In this document: piece after piece, positions 41,601-53,115 of the stretch
How positions within the stretch are numbered: position 1 is the first letter of the stretch
Layout: each line of letters starts with the position of its first letter
Origin: Anisakis pegreffii
Taxonomy: Eukaryota > Nematoda > Chromadorea > Rhabditida > Anisakidae
Direction of reading: 5' to 3'
Assembly: GCA_035041965.1 (NCBI GenBank)
Contig: JAPYMA010002681.1
Span: forward strand, 62,001 to 126,000
DNA: 64,000 nt
Position numbers and translations under genes: made by a program
Notes under the pieces: model-generated
Databases searched by the model: none
Seen by the model: the letters and a program-made list of their open reading frames with translations, nothing else
Told to the model about the DNA's origin: nothing

Positions 41601-44600
41601 TAAGCAGGTGAGACCAATGAATTTGCAATTGAGCACACCTCAACTTCAGCGAATTGTTTTCCGACTGTGCATCCACGAGGAATTTTCTGCAGAAGTGCGT
41701 CAATGATACGTTTCACACCGGGTTCGGTACCGCAGTGAGGATGCGATATACAATAGGATTGTACCAGAGAAGTAACACCCAATAGACCTGCAGCAGCTAG
41801 GCGATCATTCTATTCATTCGATTAACACTTTCACAAATACATCTATGTTTTCTCATTGATAGATCAGTTCAGATCAATTTTCAGTTTTCATACAAAACTA
41901 TACTTCTCACTGAAAAGTTTCTGATTTGTTGATAGTCTGGTGCAGTTTTTAGGGAGAACTTCGAGATGATTGCAGAAGAAATACCTTGATGAGGAACACG
42001 AGCGATGAACGATGCCACATGATCGATCACTGCTTTATCGGGATTGTGAACAAATGCCAACGCCGAAAAAACACTCTCGGATGCAGCACCGTGATTGATC
42101 AGTGTGGCCAAATGCGCTATACAGTTGGCTGATCCACACATCGCTAGTCCATCGACGAACGCCGTGCAATCCTTGTTTGAGATTGAGGTGATCTCTTGTT
42201 GTGATAAACCACGAAGATTGTGCACCAGCTCGGCGAAATGCATAGCTGCCTGAAGTACATACGTTGAAATAGACTCTCGGATGCAGCACCGTGATTTGAG
42301 TTTAACCGAATAGAATTTCGAGTTTTCAGTTTAACGCTGCTGTCATGCATGCTGCATGCATTGCTTTTCTAATGTACATATGGACAATCTTATGTTGTGC
42401 CTCAATCACCGGTATTACCTTTGTTCTATTTCCATAAGCAGATTTGAATCGCCACTGATCATTTTTCCAATTATTGTACAATTACTGATCAGAATTTGTG
42501 AGTTTATTTATTAGATATGGCAGAAAGATATACAAAGCGATTTCACTCTCGACTTGAAATCATTCAACAGATACATAATCTCATGTGTGCATTGATTATG
42601 CGAGCTTGTTTTTATGCCGTTCCTTGCCAGTTGCTAACAACTGCTTGGCTAATTCCTTGGGTATCAATCGATTCTGTGACCGATTCTGTCACCGCCGAAG
42701 TATTTGTGAATTCTTGGTGATCATTGAGAGAGATAAATGGATATTGCCTGTTGATCAACTCGATGTGTTTGTGCACATAGCGCATCAACGTTTGTTTTCA
42801 CTTGTCGTACGTCGGCAGTTTTCGGGGTGTGCATATCATCGGAGTGATCGAATTTGATGGTTTCATGCTTCGAGAACGGTGCCGCTTTGGTGTTCGAAGG
42901 TTGAGTACTGGTGTGTGTCATCTGCGCCACAACATGCACTGACCATGCGTCTCCTGAACCACCTGCTTCGATGATGGCCGGTAGCCGATGATTTTCTGTG
43001 CAACTCACCTGTAATTTTCAACGAAAATTACCCGAAACTGAGCTGATGTAAGCCCGAAAACTACCCGAAAATTGGAAAAAATATTATCCCAGAATCCCGA
43101 TGGACTTTATCTAAATTCATCGACTCAAGTAATCCTTATGATTTGCGTATAACTACAATATAAGTTTCTATTATTTGTTCTATTTGTTCACAATTCGAAA
43201 TGCGCATTATTCAATTGTGCAGTTTTTCATAAACTGGAGGAATTTGCTTTTTTTTCAAATGATGCTAACTTTTTTCAGGATTCCATCTCTCACGTCACGT
43301 TCGCATTTTTGCGTGGCTTCCAAGGTAGGTACTGCTTGAATGTTCTGAAATACAAGAAATTAGTTCAAGAACAGTAACCGTTTCCAGCATTTCTACCACC
43401 CAATTGAGGGCGATATTACACTGATAGATCATCAATCAATCAAGAACAAAACGACAACTGGTGGACATGTGAAGAGTCAAATAGTAACCGAATGGAATCG
43501 ATACGGTACGGCGCGGATACCGGAAATATCGGCGCCTCGATGGCAGGCCGCAATGTTTTTGGTTGTTTTTATGCTCAGAGCTGGACCAGCTTTGCGATTC
43601 TCGTGTTCCACCGGACACTCGCCCACCACGTCAGTTTCCCAGTCGGATTCTGAAGTTGAGTGGGGAATCTCTGATTGTGCCAGTAAATTTAACAATTTGC
43701 ATCAACTCTGAACTATTTCAAGTATTTACTCCTTAAAACCAAAAAATCTGCTGATCGAAAATCTGAATTTCAACCAAAAATGAAAAACTGCCCAAAATTC
43801 CACACCACCAATTTTCTTCCACTTGGATTCATGAAATGGAGTGACTGTTATATTAGAGGCGATTATTGATACTTTGCTAATGAAAATACTTCCAGTTTGA
43901 ATTTACAATATTAAAAAATGTATAAAGTATTTGTATAATAAAAATCAGTAAGATGATGTTTTCATTGTTGTTGTATTGAACAACAACTCGATTCTGCTCA
44001 CAAGCAGTGAGTGAGCTTAACGAATGATATCCACGAATACTATCATCCAACTCCACCAAAAAAGTTTACTCGAAATGAATTCAGTCCACTTCAACTCCTA
44101 CCATGATTTGTTTGGAATGCTGACAGAACGGCTCGTTTCAGATTCACCGCCCAAACTGGATCCGCTTCAGTGGGGCACACCCCAACAATCTCTCCGTCAT
44201 CGAAACCGAATCTCAACGAATGTGCCTCCAATGTGCGTGCCCAATCCTTTGGAACATCCATACCAGTCAATGATACGCCACTCAACTGAAAGTTTTCCCG
44301 TCGATGAAATTTTCTATGAATGTCGAGAATTTTCCTCTTCTCCCAGAAAACTTTATAAAAATTCACAAATTCAAACACTCCCAAAAAATCTGCTGATCGA
44401 AAATCTGAATTTCAACCAAAAATGAAAAACTGCCCAAAATTCCACACCAAATTTCTTCCAATTGAATTCATGAAATAAAGTGATTGTTATATTGAAGGCG
44501 ATTATTGATACTTTGCTAATGAAAATACCTTTAGCGAGAATTCACATGGTGAATGCTTGATGATATGTGCCCGGGCCCGTTGTGTGACAACACTTTGATA

Positions 44601-47600
44601 TTTGCCCTGGGGTACTTTTAATGTTGCCGTAGAGGTTGTATCATAGACATACTCTTTATGCTCTTCATAATGCAATTCACCGGATACGCCTTCAATCAAA
44701 TTCATCTTACCTAATACCAAGTCATTCATGTCAACATCATCAAAAACCTTAAAGAATACCCTCTCTTAAAGAATACTATTACGAATTTCCCAGAGAATAG
44801 TATTGCGAATACTATTGAGAATTCCTCTTAAAGAATACTATTGCTAATGTTTCTGATTCGACCAGAGTATCGGAAGTAGCTTCACGATAAATTGTTTGTT
44901 TTAACAGTTTCTTTTTGTTAGTTGACATTCGAATGATGATAACTGATATATTTGCTGATATGATATGATATGATAACTGCACAGCAACTATGAGTGATCG
45001 AAGCGGAATTGCGTATTTGAGAGTGCTATTTGTATATTATTATTCTCATCGAATAAGTAGTGTTCGATTGAACGTGCATCGTGAACCTCATTCAACCACG
45101 GGTACATTCTTCATCTGATAAGGGAGAAGTAAATAATGTGTTGTCTTGTCAAGAGAATATATCGTAGATGATAACATTATGATTGCTGGTTTAAAAACAT
45201 TCTCTTACATTCATTATCAATAACACATCTGGGAATTCCTTTTAGTCGCAATTAGATATTCATTTATTCGACTATAGGCATTCCCTATGAGGAGTACTTC
45301 AAACAAACGGAAACATAATGAATCTCAATTGCGATGAGGAGATTATCGCATTCACTAGCAATTACCTAAATCTATCTCAAACCAGAATCATGCGGGGTTG
45401 TTAAAGCTAATGCAAGAAGCAATCGTTCGCTAGTGGCGTGAGTTGCTAGCGAGTTTTGTCCCCATTTGTGGCTTCTACTTCAATTACAGTAATCTACTAC
45501 CATCTAGTTCGGTGAGAATTGTTAGAATACAAGCTTAAGTGATTACTGTAGAATCTGTACGTGTATGTGGAGAACTTGAACAGAATTAAGTTTAGATTTC
45601 AAACATCTCATAGCTCAGCTACTAGTTTGATCACTCATTATGATCAACGATGATCAATTGGAATGTGATATACTTCTCTCGTATGATCAGGAAAACTTTC
45701 ACAATCATTCCCACATCATAGGCTCAGTGTAAATGAGAGCTTGTAAGAGCTCGGAAGTTCCGGTCTTGGAAAATGAGTTTTCCGGCGAAAAAATTCTGGA
45801 ATACGTTGCGGCCAAGCGATTCTTTAAAACAATTGTCAAATTGCTCATCGTCATTTCTTACTACTATCGGTAGTCGTTGGGGCTAACACTACTATCTCAA
45901 ACAGTGGATTGTAGTCAATGTGGATTGTATTGTAGTCAAAATTGCTCTCGTTCATAATGTTATGTCAACAAATACAATGCTTTCTATAATACTCAAATAA
46001 TCAGTTGAGATTGTGTCAGTCCTTTTTTTGCTCAAATTTCCGTTTACGCAAGAAAAAATGTTGAAGAAAAAAATGAAATTATGTTTTTACTATGGGAAAA
46101 ATTTGATGAGGACATGAAAAGTGAAATGCAAAAAATCGCTTTATCTAACAATAAGTGATCAAGTGATAAGTTAACGAATTATGATTTTAATACTTTCTGC
46201 TTCCAATTTCATTTTTTAAACTAAACGCGATCTAGTCGGAGCTGGAATGACAGACGGAATATTCAGATGAGAAGACCATTCACAAACCCGTTACCGCAGT
46301 AACTAAAGTTCTGAGTTTATGAAAAACTCCTTATCCCACATAGATAATCCAACTTATATATGTCATGGTTACTATATTTCTGCTTTGGAGAGAAAATATT
46401 TTTGTTCTCTACTTTCCAAGGGAACTATCAAAGTTTCCCAATGTTTCCTATGATTCAGTGAGTACGCTGCCTGATCCAGAAATATGAATTGCGCTGTATG
46501 TACGAAAATGAAACAAATGGATTATTTTATGATGCTGTTTTGAAGGGGTATCGCATTGTCCTTTGTACTCCTCACCAAACACATCGTATCATATCATTTC
46601 ATTTCAGGAATAAGCCTCAAAATAACAGCCATAATAAAATGTTGATAACAAAATATCAGTCAAGAAATAATAACAGTGCAAACGGTGTATTTGCATCCAT
46701 TTCTTTAATGTGCAAAACGATCAAGCAAATAAGTCTCTGCAATAGGTATATATTTCTGCAGAAACATCGAAGCAATTTCAAAACTCAAACCAACCAGAGC
46801 ATTTCTGTGCACAGTTCGCGTGGCCAACTGCTCGAAGTCGTCGATGACGATGGCCAACTACAATAATGGCATCAATGGTATCAATCCATCAAATAAACAT
46901 TTTAAAGTTGAATTAACAAATTTTCATTCAGTACGATTAACAGTAAATCTCGACCACATAGGTTAGGCTCCAACTATTATAGTACAATTCACTAATTTAT
47001 TTGAATGCACACCTCAAGATGTCCCAATTATCGATGATAGACGTTACCCGACCGTTATGAGCTCAGCCGAATAATACTCTAAGTTTCTTAAAATAAACCT
47101 CCACCAATTCATTCATTATCATTTTATCAGCATATTATCTCCTCTCCCCTCGAGAAACCGAATAGTATGCGTAGATACTCTCATGTTAATTGTTTCAAAT
47201 ACTCTGTGAAGAATTATTTCTGCATTTCTGCATTCCTTTCACTTAATTCATTATCAAGATATCTTACACTAACTTCACTTTATATTTCATAGTAGTAACA
47301 GTTCATTCTAATTCTTAACGATACTACTTATATAAATCAAAGTACTGGTAAAATTCAAAGTAATGATAGGGCTTATGGTAAGTAAACTTCAGGCACAGTA
47401 ACACATATACTGATCCGTGGAAACTGATGGGTATACTGAATATCTACTGTGGTATAACTTTAATTGTATATTTCACGGTAATATCAGTTCATTCTAATTC
47501 TCAACGATACTATAAGATCAAATTCAAAGTAATTCAAAGTTATGGTAAGTAAACTTCAGGCACAGTAACACATACTGATCCATGCAAGCTGATGGGTATA

Positions 47601-47828
47601 CTGAACATCTACTGTGATATATCTTTAATTGTAGTACTTGTGAACTATTGAGCATTGAGTTCGACATTTTGCAAAAATTTAAACGCATTACTCTAGGATA
47701 ATCCGGATTTGTAACCACAGAGTTAAAGTAAATATGTGAATTTCAATACGATAAGTAAACATGATACGGTACTAACCGGCTAGCGAAGCAGTGCCCAGAA
47801 GTAAGAGAAGCGACCATACGATCCGCAT
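17121..47828 (-). CDS. Apolipophorin-type large lipid transfer protein with VWD and VWA-like domains
   Basis: A 63-exon minus-strand gene over 30.7 kb; joined exons give 9501 nt (3166 residues plus stop) with all phases matching. Order of parts: signal peptide, vitellogenin/apoB-type N-terminal domain (about residues 20-820), beta-sheet repeat region (to about 2230), charged helical region (about 2230-2600), VWD domain (about 2627-2790), C8-like cysteine module (to about 2880), VWA-like domain (about 2890-3095), and cysteine-rich tail. The blocks FAELVHNLRGLSQQEI and KAIGNIGNEDTSLTLL are close to apoB and insect apolipophorin, and the size equals that of apolipophorin precursors. Such proteins form the scaffold of haemolymph or pseudocoelomic lipoprotein particles. 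Exon coordinates are given in the segment entries. It is not an egg-yolk vitellogenin: those are about half as long and lack the long repeat region. Weakest joins: exon 17/18 (the 43-bp exon 38145-38103), the ends of exons 6 and 16, and the start of exon 39. Confidence 0.93.
18227..20378 (-). other. Apolipophorin exons 57-61: VWA-like domain with degenerate metal site
   Basis: Exons: 20378-20222, 19405-19199, 18933-18831, 18651-18588, 18351-18227. The Rossmann-like pattern is clear: a first strand GHDIVFVVQE, then RFGWIGYGGEG, then YAVEHFPFRLGAAKSIVLVT, then GITMHMLSL. The MIDAS motif DxSxS expected after the first strand is missing (VVQEKAC instead), and TDG is replaced by TCKPC, so metal-dependent binding is unlikely by the canonical route. 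Similar C-terminal VWA-like extensions occur, as I recall, in some arthropod apolipophorins; that recollection needs a search. Intron 57 carries a 149-bp tandem array. Confidence 0.75.
19387..20190. repeat. Tandem array of about 149-bp units in apolipophorin intron 57
   Basis: The landmark CAATATCAATTCATAGTGG recurs at about 19450, 19598, 19748, 19897 and 20051, so the period is 148-150 bp for most copies. Each unit also carries ATCTCCTAT.CAATAGTTTT, CAGATAACGA and GAATTCATTAGCAAAGTTG. The first and last copies extend into ACGTGCATCCCTTCA, the same sequence as the splice acceptor and first bases of exon 58 (19405). A duplicate acceptor therefore lies near 20001-20012. Confidence 0.9.
20547..22357 (-). 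other. Apolipophorin exons 52-56: VWD domain and C8-like cysteine module
   Basis: Exons: 22357-22282, 22167-21953, 21600-21334, 20901-20761, 20673-20547. The VWD fold is recognised by RFVTFDGRVFAFHSACEYLL, VKCNSVHHLCEIKLPGRM and SGGLLGCNDNEPYNDL, in the order seen in vitellogenins and apolipophorins. Exons 55-56 then supply spaced cysteines (HWAVQGSC, NEKCEELF, SDCFSQ, FEQICSS, HQCRAVSAFVHVC, LPKPC) that look like the C8 module which usually follows VWD. The acceptor-donor phases are 0, 1, 0, 0, 0, 1 in turn and all agree. Confidence 0.9.
22502..25069 (-). other. Apolipophorin exons 44-51: charged helical region
   Basis: Exons: 25069-25004, 24801-24644, 24394-24283, 24178-24032, 23738-23663, 23515-23310, 23112-22909, 22654-22502. 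The encoded stretch is rich in Glu, Lys, Gln and Leu with heptad-like spacing (IEKLQKQFDEALDYLEKNLK; LTKAQKLSRDYQMPEVERKL). It resembles the amphipathic helical clusters that sit before the VWD domain of apolipophorins. The intron after 25004 has the strongest GC donor of the window (AAG|GCAAGT); a GT site in frame is absent. Exon 49 is taken to start at 23515 because this keeps phase 1 with the preceding AAAG|GTTTGT donor. Confidence 0.8.
28315..28430. mobile_element. Second copy of the hAT-type MITE, one end lost
   Basis: Starting with TAGTGGTTCTCA, this stretch shares GGTAAAATTACCCATTTTGG, GGTGT, TATGGAGAGG and TAGTATTT in order with the reverse complement of the element at 8071-8219. The far inverted repeat is not recognisable, so the copy is truncated or diverged. 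It lies in apolipophorin intron 37. Confidence 0.8.
34525..35480. repeat. Direct repeats of about 310-340 bp in apolipophorin intron 23
   Basis: CAGCCGC(T/G)GACTGGT followed by AGCGATGAATCAT occurs near 34531, 34837 and 35178. Each copy is followed by GCACGAGTCTA, GATAGC.CTATGAC, AAAAGATATT, GATAAAGGAGGCCTTAT and GCAAAAAGTATTTCATCATC-like stretches. Three copies, the last one shortened and ending in an inverted repeat (35419-35472). Confidence 0.85.
35419..35472. repeat. Perfect 24-bp inverted repeat with 6-base loop
   Basis: The arm at 35419-35442, which begins CATGCAAAAACTATTTCATC, is the exact reverse complement of 35449-35472, with TTTCAT as the loop. The arm matches part of the neighbouring direct-repeat unit, so it probably arose by inverted duplication of that unit. 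It lies in apolipophorin intron 23. Confidence 0.95.
35964..36023. repeat. 26-bp inverted repeat, 24 matches, 8-base loop
   Basis: The arm at 35964-35989 (containing GGTATCCTCATT) pairs with 35998-36023 (containing AATGAGGATACC), with 24 of 26 positions matching and TGAGTGCT between them. It lies in apolipophorin intron 22, about 270 bp before exon 23. Confidence 0.9.
39478..39645. repeat. AAGGATATAAT minisatellite in apolipophorin intron 13
   Basis: The motif AAGGATATAAT and its variants (GGATATAAC, GGATATGATA, TTGATATAATCTATCATT) recur at least eight times within about 170 bp between exons 13 (ends 39773) and 14 (starts 39332). Confidence 0.8.
42273..42296. repeat. 24-bp intronic copy of apolipophorin exon 7 sequence
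   Basis: The 24 bp starting ACTCTCGGATGCAGCACCGT at 42273 are identical to 42073-42096 inside exon 7. The copy lies 24 bp upstream of the exon 7 acceptor, in intron 6. Confidence 0.9.
43739..43890. repeat. Duplicated intron segment, copy in apolipophorin intron 3
   Basis: This segment, starting CCAAAAAATCTGCTGATCGA and ending near ACTTTGCTAATGAAAATAC, is repeated with few changes at 44391-44528. The two copies sit in consecutive introns (3 and 2) of the apolipophorin gene. Confidence 0.9.
44391..44528. repeat. Duplicated intron segment, copy next to the exon 2 donor
   Basis: Partner of 43739-43890. On the minus strand this copy starts exactly at the GTATTTTC donor of exon 2 (exon ends 44529). 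The copy in intron 3 therefore carries the intronic side of a donor without the exon. Confidence 0.9.
44711..47776 (-). other. Long first intron of the apolipophorin gene
   Basis: A 3.07 kb phase-1 intron between the signal-peptide exon and the rest of the gene. No coding exon is needed to join the flanks, and none was found. It holds the two-copy duplication at 47299-47650. Open frames on the plus strand (such as 46489-46866) look like chance. Confidence 0.7.
47299..47650. repeat. Two-copy tandem duplication, about 186-bp period, in apolipophorin intron 1
   Basis: CAGTTCATTCTAATTCT.AACGATACT starts at 47299 and again at 47485. Both copies go on with GGTAAGTAAACTTCAGGCAC, GTAACACATA and CTGATGGGTATACTGAA. 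The array lies 130-480 bp downstream of the signal-peptide exon. Confidence 0.85.
47777..47828 (-). other. Apolipophorin exon 1: signal peptide
   Basis: The ATG at 47828 opens MRIVWSLLLLLGTASLAG, a basic residue followed by a leucine-rich core and small residues near the end, a classical secretion signal. It ends in phase 1 at a GTTAGT donor (47776). It joins directly to exon 2 (44710), skipping a 3.07 kb intron. The same frame then reads GKMNLIEGVSGELHYEEHKE, whose KEYVYDTTST part fits the vitellogenin-N opening strand. Confidence 0.85.
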
Positions 47829-50289
47829 GGCTCCTCGTAAACTGTTTCAATACTGTTATTGTGTTGTTTAGAGCTGATAAAGTCGAAATGATATGATAAC
47901 AAGTAGTCTGTATTCGTGTTATCACTATACCATATTGGCTGATACTGTATCGTAAATGCATTAGTCAAAAAGCAGCAATACGGCATATACAATCTTTATC
48001 AAATATTCGTTATTATTACTGTTGTTGTTGCTTCATCTGAAGTAGTAAATAAACGCAGCATTCACAAATGTGCATACGCATTTATAGATTTGTTTGTGTG
48101 TGCATCACGACACTGATGTATCTTATACTGAACAGTCGGTTATCAATCATACGAGAATCTTGAAAAATATCACTTAGAGACTGATAAGCGTTCTGCGATA
48201 GTAATGATAATCATAAGAGGGATAACCAACGACGAGTTTGTATCAGTTCATAAGGTGATCACTAGAAAACAGTGAAGGTAATGCTATTTGTTGCATCAAA
48301 TACTCCATTTACTGGCGTTATCGCCCAGTTTTATCTTCCTTATGAGCATCCATCACTGATTCTCCGCGCTGAGTTCCGATTGAGTTTGATGTCTTTTTGA
48401 GCTTCTCACTATCAAAATTTCATCTATGATGGCTATCATTCCATCAATCCCTCCCGTCTCCAGATTCCGCCAATAAAACAAATTTAGACTCCTGATCACC
48501 TTATCCATAATTAACCAACAGTTCCATGTGTCGCTCGTCTATGACTTGATATCTCAGAACCAATCACCACTTTTCAGAAATCATAGGAGGAATAATTTAG
48601 ACGACGTATCATGAACATTCCCTAAGAAGTCACATGAAACGAAAATGCATTCCTTATCTACTATCAAATTTGAAGCATTCACTTACTTGTTTACAGTTTC
48701 AAGCACTCCAACACGCATGTGACTTCAAACTGAAAAACTTTTTCGATGCTATGAGCATGTTAAGAGTTGTTGAGTGTATCACACAGCACATCCACGCATT
48801 GAAATCATGTGACGAACTGACAGTCTCAACTGAACTCGTTCAGACGGCATGGGAGCCCGGAAAAATCACTCATCTCAAAAAAATTAATCTGTGTCCCATC
48901 AGTTTTATCATCAAAAAATAATCAGTCTCTATCAAAAGACAACATATTTACGAAGAATTTTTTCTTGCCACTCATCTGCTTCCCATTCATTCCATTCCTG
49001 TCTATCAACTTTCACTTCGTGTTCCAATGCAAATCTCAGATTCAACACCTTGTTCCACAGTTCTTCGCATGTCTATCAAATGAATTTATTGTGCTTATGC
49101 GTCACCTTATCACCTTATCGTTTGTTCAGCAGCATCAGCACAATCAAAATTTTTTCCTTTTACAATCCCTTTGATAGGCAGTTATTCTTCTTCTTCTTCC
49201 AAACAACTCATTTTTACTTCTCATTACTTTGATTGATAGCTCTGTTCTCCACAACTTCTTATTTATCAGCTATCTTATGTGCGACACTGTCAATGTGCTC
49301 TTATTATTGTTGTTATCATTATCAGTTGTTATTTTTCATATGGATAGCAGCAATCACAGCAAATCAAAACAGAATAATTCAGAAGGGATAGTATATTTCC
49401 ATTTGTTCACTAACATTACTATCATTATCACCATGATCTTGCTTATTTCTTCATTCAAACGTACGTCAATTAACTTCAGTTGATTGACGTTTCAATGAAG
49501 AATTATTCCTTCATTCCACCGCTAACAACGACGGTATGATTCTTTCTTTCGAAACGAATTTCTTTCTCATTTCCTGTTCAGTGTCCCTCTTCAAGAGAAT
49601 CACTTGCGATTCGCTCAATTGCGAGACATGAAATGAATGTCTTCACTCAATTCAACGTTACATACTCAATCCAGATCTATTATATTTTCCAGCTTCCCGT
49701 TCCCATTCGCTGTAATCCACTAATTGTAATTCTTCCTTCGGAATGCTGCTTTATCAACGACATCCCTCTATTCAACTTTATATTTGATACTGAATGAAAT
49801 CAATACACCATACCAAAAGATTATTTCAAAAAGATTTCAACTGCTTCAATCTTAACATATGACAAAGCAATATATCGTTAACATGACATAAACTATCACT
49901 TCATATTCATATTTCAGCCCATATTACAAAGACAGAAAATAACAAATACAAACGAATGAATAAATGTCATAAGCAAAACACAATAGATGAATATATAAAA
50001 ATCGCATAAGCAACTCATAAATAAATAAATGAATGATCACAGAAGAGTCCCACAAAACAACAAGCATAATACCAATAATACTAATAAAAAAGAACCCAAC
50101 AACGAAAGTTAAATCCTTTGAATCGGTTAATAATATCATAACAACACAAATATTAATGATTATAGCAAATCACCGATTATATTCATCACTTGATAATTAC
50201 CATTTATAGTATGAATCCAATGAAAATTGCACGTCTCCAGCGACAACGACCACCAGAAAGCATTGTTGCCCCGTTTTCTTCGGTACTTT
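47829..50289. other. Intergenic region between apolipophorin and TVP23 genes
   Basis: About 2.5 kb: the promoter side of the apolipophorin-type gene (start at 47828) and the 3' side of TVP23 (stop at 50290). CAG acceptor-like sites (ACAATAACAG and TTGAAACAG) sit 20-40 bp upstream of the apolipophorin ATG and could be a 5' UTR or trans-splice site. A plus-strand open frame at 48634-48921 shows no family resemblance. Otherwise AT-rich with short CTT/ATT runs. Confidence 0.55.
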
Positions 50290-52144
<1,855 letters not shown>

Positions 52145-53115
52145 CACTTCTTCTTATTCCGTACTTCTTCAAAAACACAACTTACATCAATAAATTCTAT
52201 CATTAAAAAATATCCGAACAAATCTTCAAATTTCAAATATCACCAAATAAATACTCTAATTAAAAACCCAACAACGTTAAGGTAATGCATGAACATGCAC
52301 CAGTGCTCTTTCAAACAGCCAATTACTGGTAAACTATCGAATCACCAACAACACAATATAAAACAAATTCTATTTATTCAATATATTCACATATTTACCT
52401 TCCTCCTTCCCATTATACCTCCTCACAACATCACCCATTCCTTTCAGCATCAATATTATCACAATCATAACTATCCAATTCACCGATCACATGTCGAAAA
52501 CATAACATTTCATAAAAACAATCATAACGCAAAGAAGATGAAACAATAAAAATGGCGTAACTGATAACAATTCCGATCCACAAACCGAACCAAACACTCA
52601 ACAATAACTCTATCGTAATATACACTCAAAAACAAGACACTTGGAATCTGACACTATTTAAAACGCAACAAAATCAGCATGAGACAACTCTCCATTCCAT
52701 CAAAACCTCACGAAAAACCAAATAAACAATAAGAAATTTCGATCAACTCATTGTCAATCACCACCACAATGAATATAATGCATCAGTAATGATATCTATG
52801 AACGCACATCTCTGCACTAATCACTTAACAACAATAACAATAACAGTTACACAGCCCATCATATTAAACAAAAATTAAAAAATGAGATCCAATAAGGCTC
52901 ATCAACCTTTTAAGTAACCATTTGAATGGCCCATCAATTCAACTGATTTCAGCGCATCCCAACAAAATTCATACTGCCAAATCGCTAATAATCATCGATA
53001 ACATCTTATCATATTCCTTCGCCAATTCAAGCCATTTCAAACGTTTCATAATAAATACAATGTAATCAAAACAATAGAATAACACTTTCCATCATTTCAT
53101 CAATACAATTCAAAC
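52145..53115. other. Spacer between TVP23 and NRDE2
   Basis: About 970 bp, AT-rich. It holds the 5' flank of TVP23 (ATG at 52144) and the 3' flank of NRDE2 (stop at 53116). About 30 bp upstream of the TVP23 ATG the minus strand reads TTTTTGAAG, a possible splice acceptor for a leader. No gene is supported. Confidence 0.55.

Larger units (their letters stand above)
38728..44710 (-). other. Apolipophorin exons 2-16: vitellogenin/apoB-type N-terminal lipid-binding domain
   Basis: Exons: 44710-44529, 44285-44102, 43649-43489, 43344-43270, 43008-42748, 42249-41985, 41796-41639, 41332-41141, 40929-40821, 40655-40492, 40200-40097, 39989-39773, 39332-39209, 39156-39113, 38892-38728. They encode the beta-barrel (KEYVYDTTST; DVVGECPVEHE with paired cysteines), the alpha-helical horseshoe (FAELVHNLRGLSQQEI; YVLKAIGNIGNEDTSLTLL; EEVRIAAFAQLM) and the following beta-sheet block (MDSSVIFSPKGYIPRGVNF; VRRLLPTVCGLPLQVALNA). 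This is the lipid-loading module shared by vitellogenin, MTP and apoB. Exon 6 ends either at GTTGAT (42760) or, with better alignment length, at a GC site (42748). The end of exon 16 is also uncertain: GTCAGG at 38727, or a GTCTAT site 12 bp further on. Confidence 0.85.

Noticed and set aside
43649..43720. Longer start for apolipophorin exon 4 using the GTTCAG acceptor near 43710
   Set aside because: In the phase required by exon 3 it reaches a stop before the cysteine block; the inner CTTCAG acceptor at 43650 restores the frame.
46489..46866. 125-codon plus-strand open frame in apolipophorin intron 1
   Set aside because: Composition is that of intron sequence and there is no family resemblance.
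17121..47828. Vitellogenin identity for the large gene
   Set aside because: The length (3166 residues), long beta-sheet repeat region and VWA-like end fit apolipophorin rather than a yolk vitellogenin of about 1600 residues.
48634..48921. 95-codon plus-strand open frame upstream of the apolipophorin start
   Set aside because: No recognisable motif and no splice partners; possible but unsupported.
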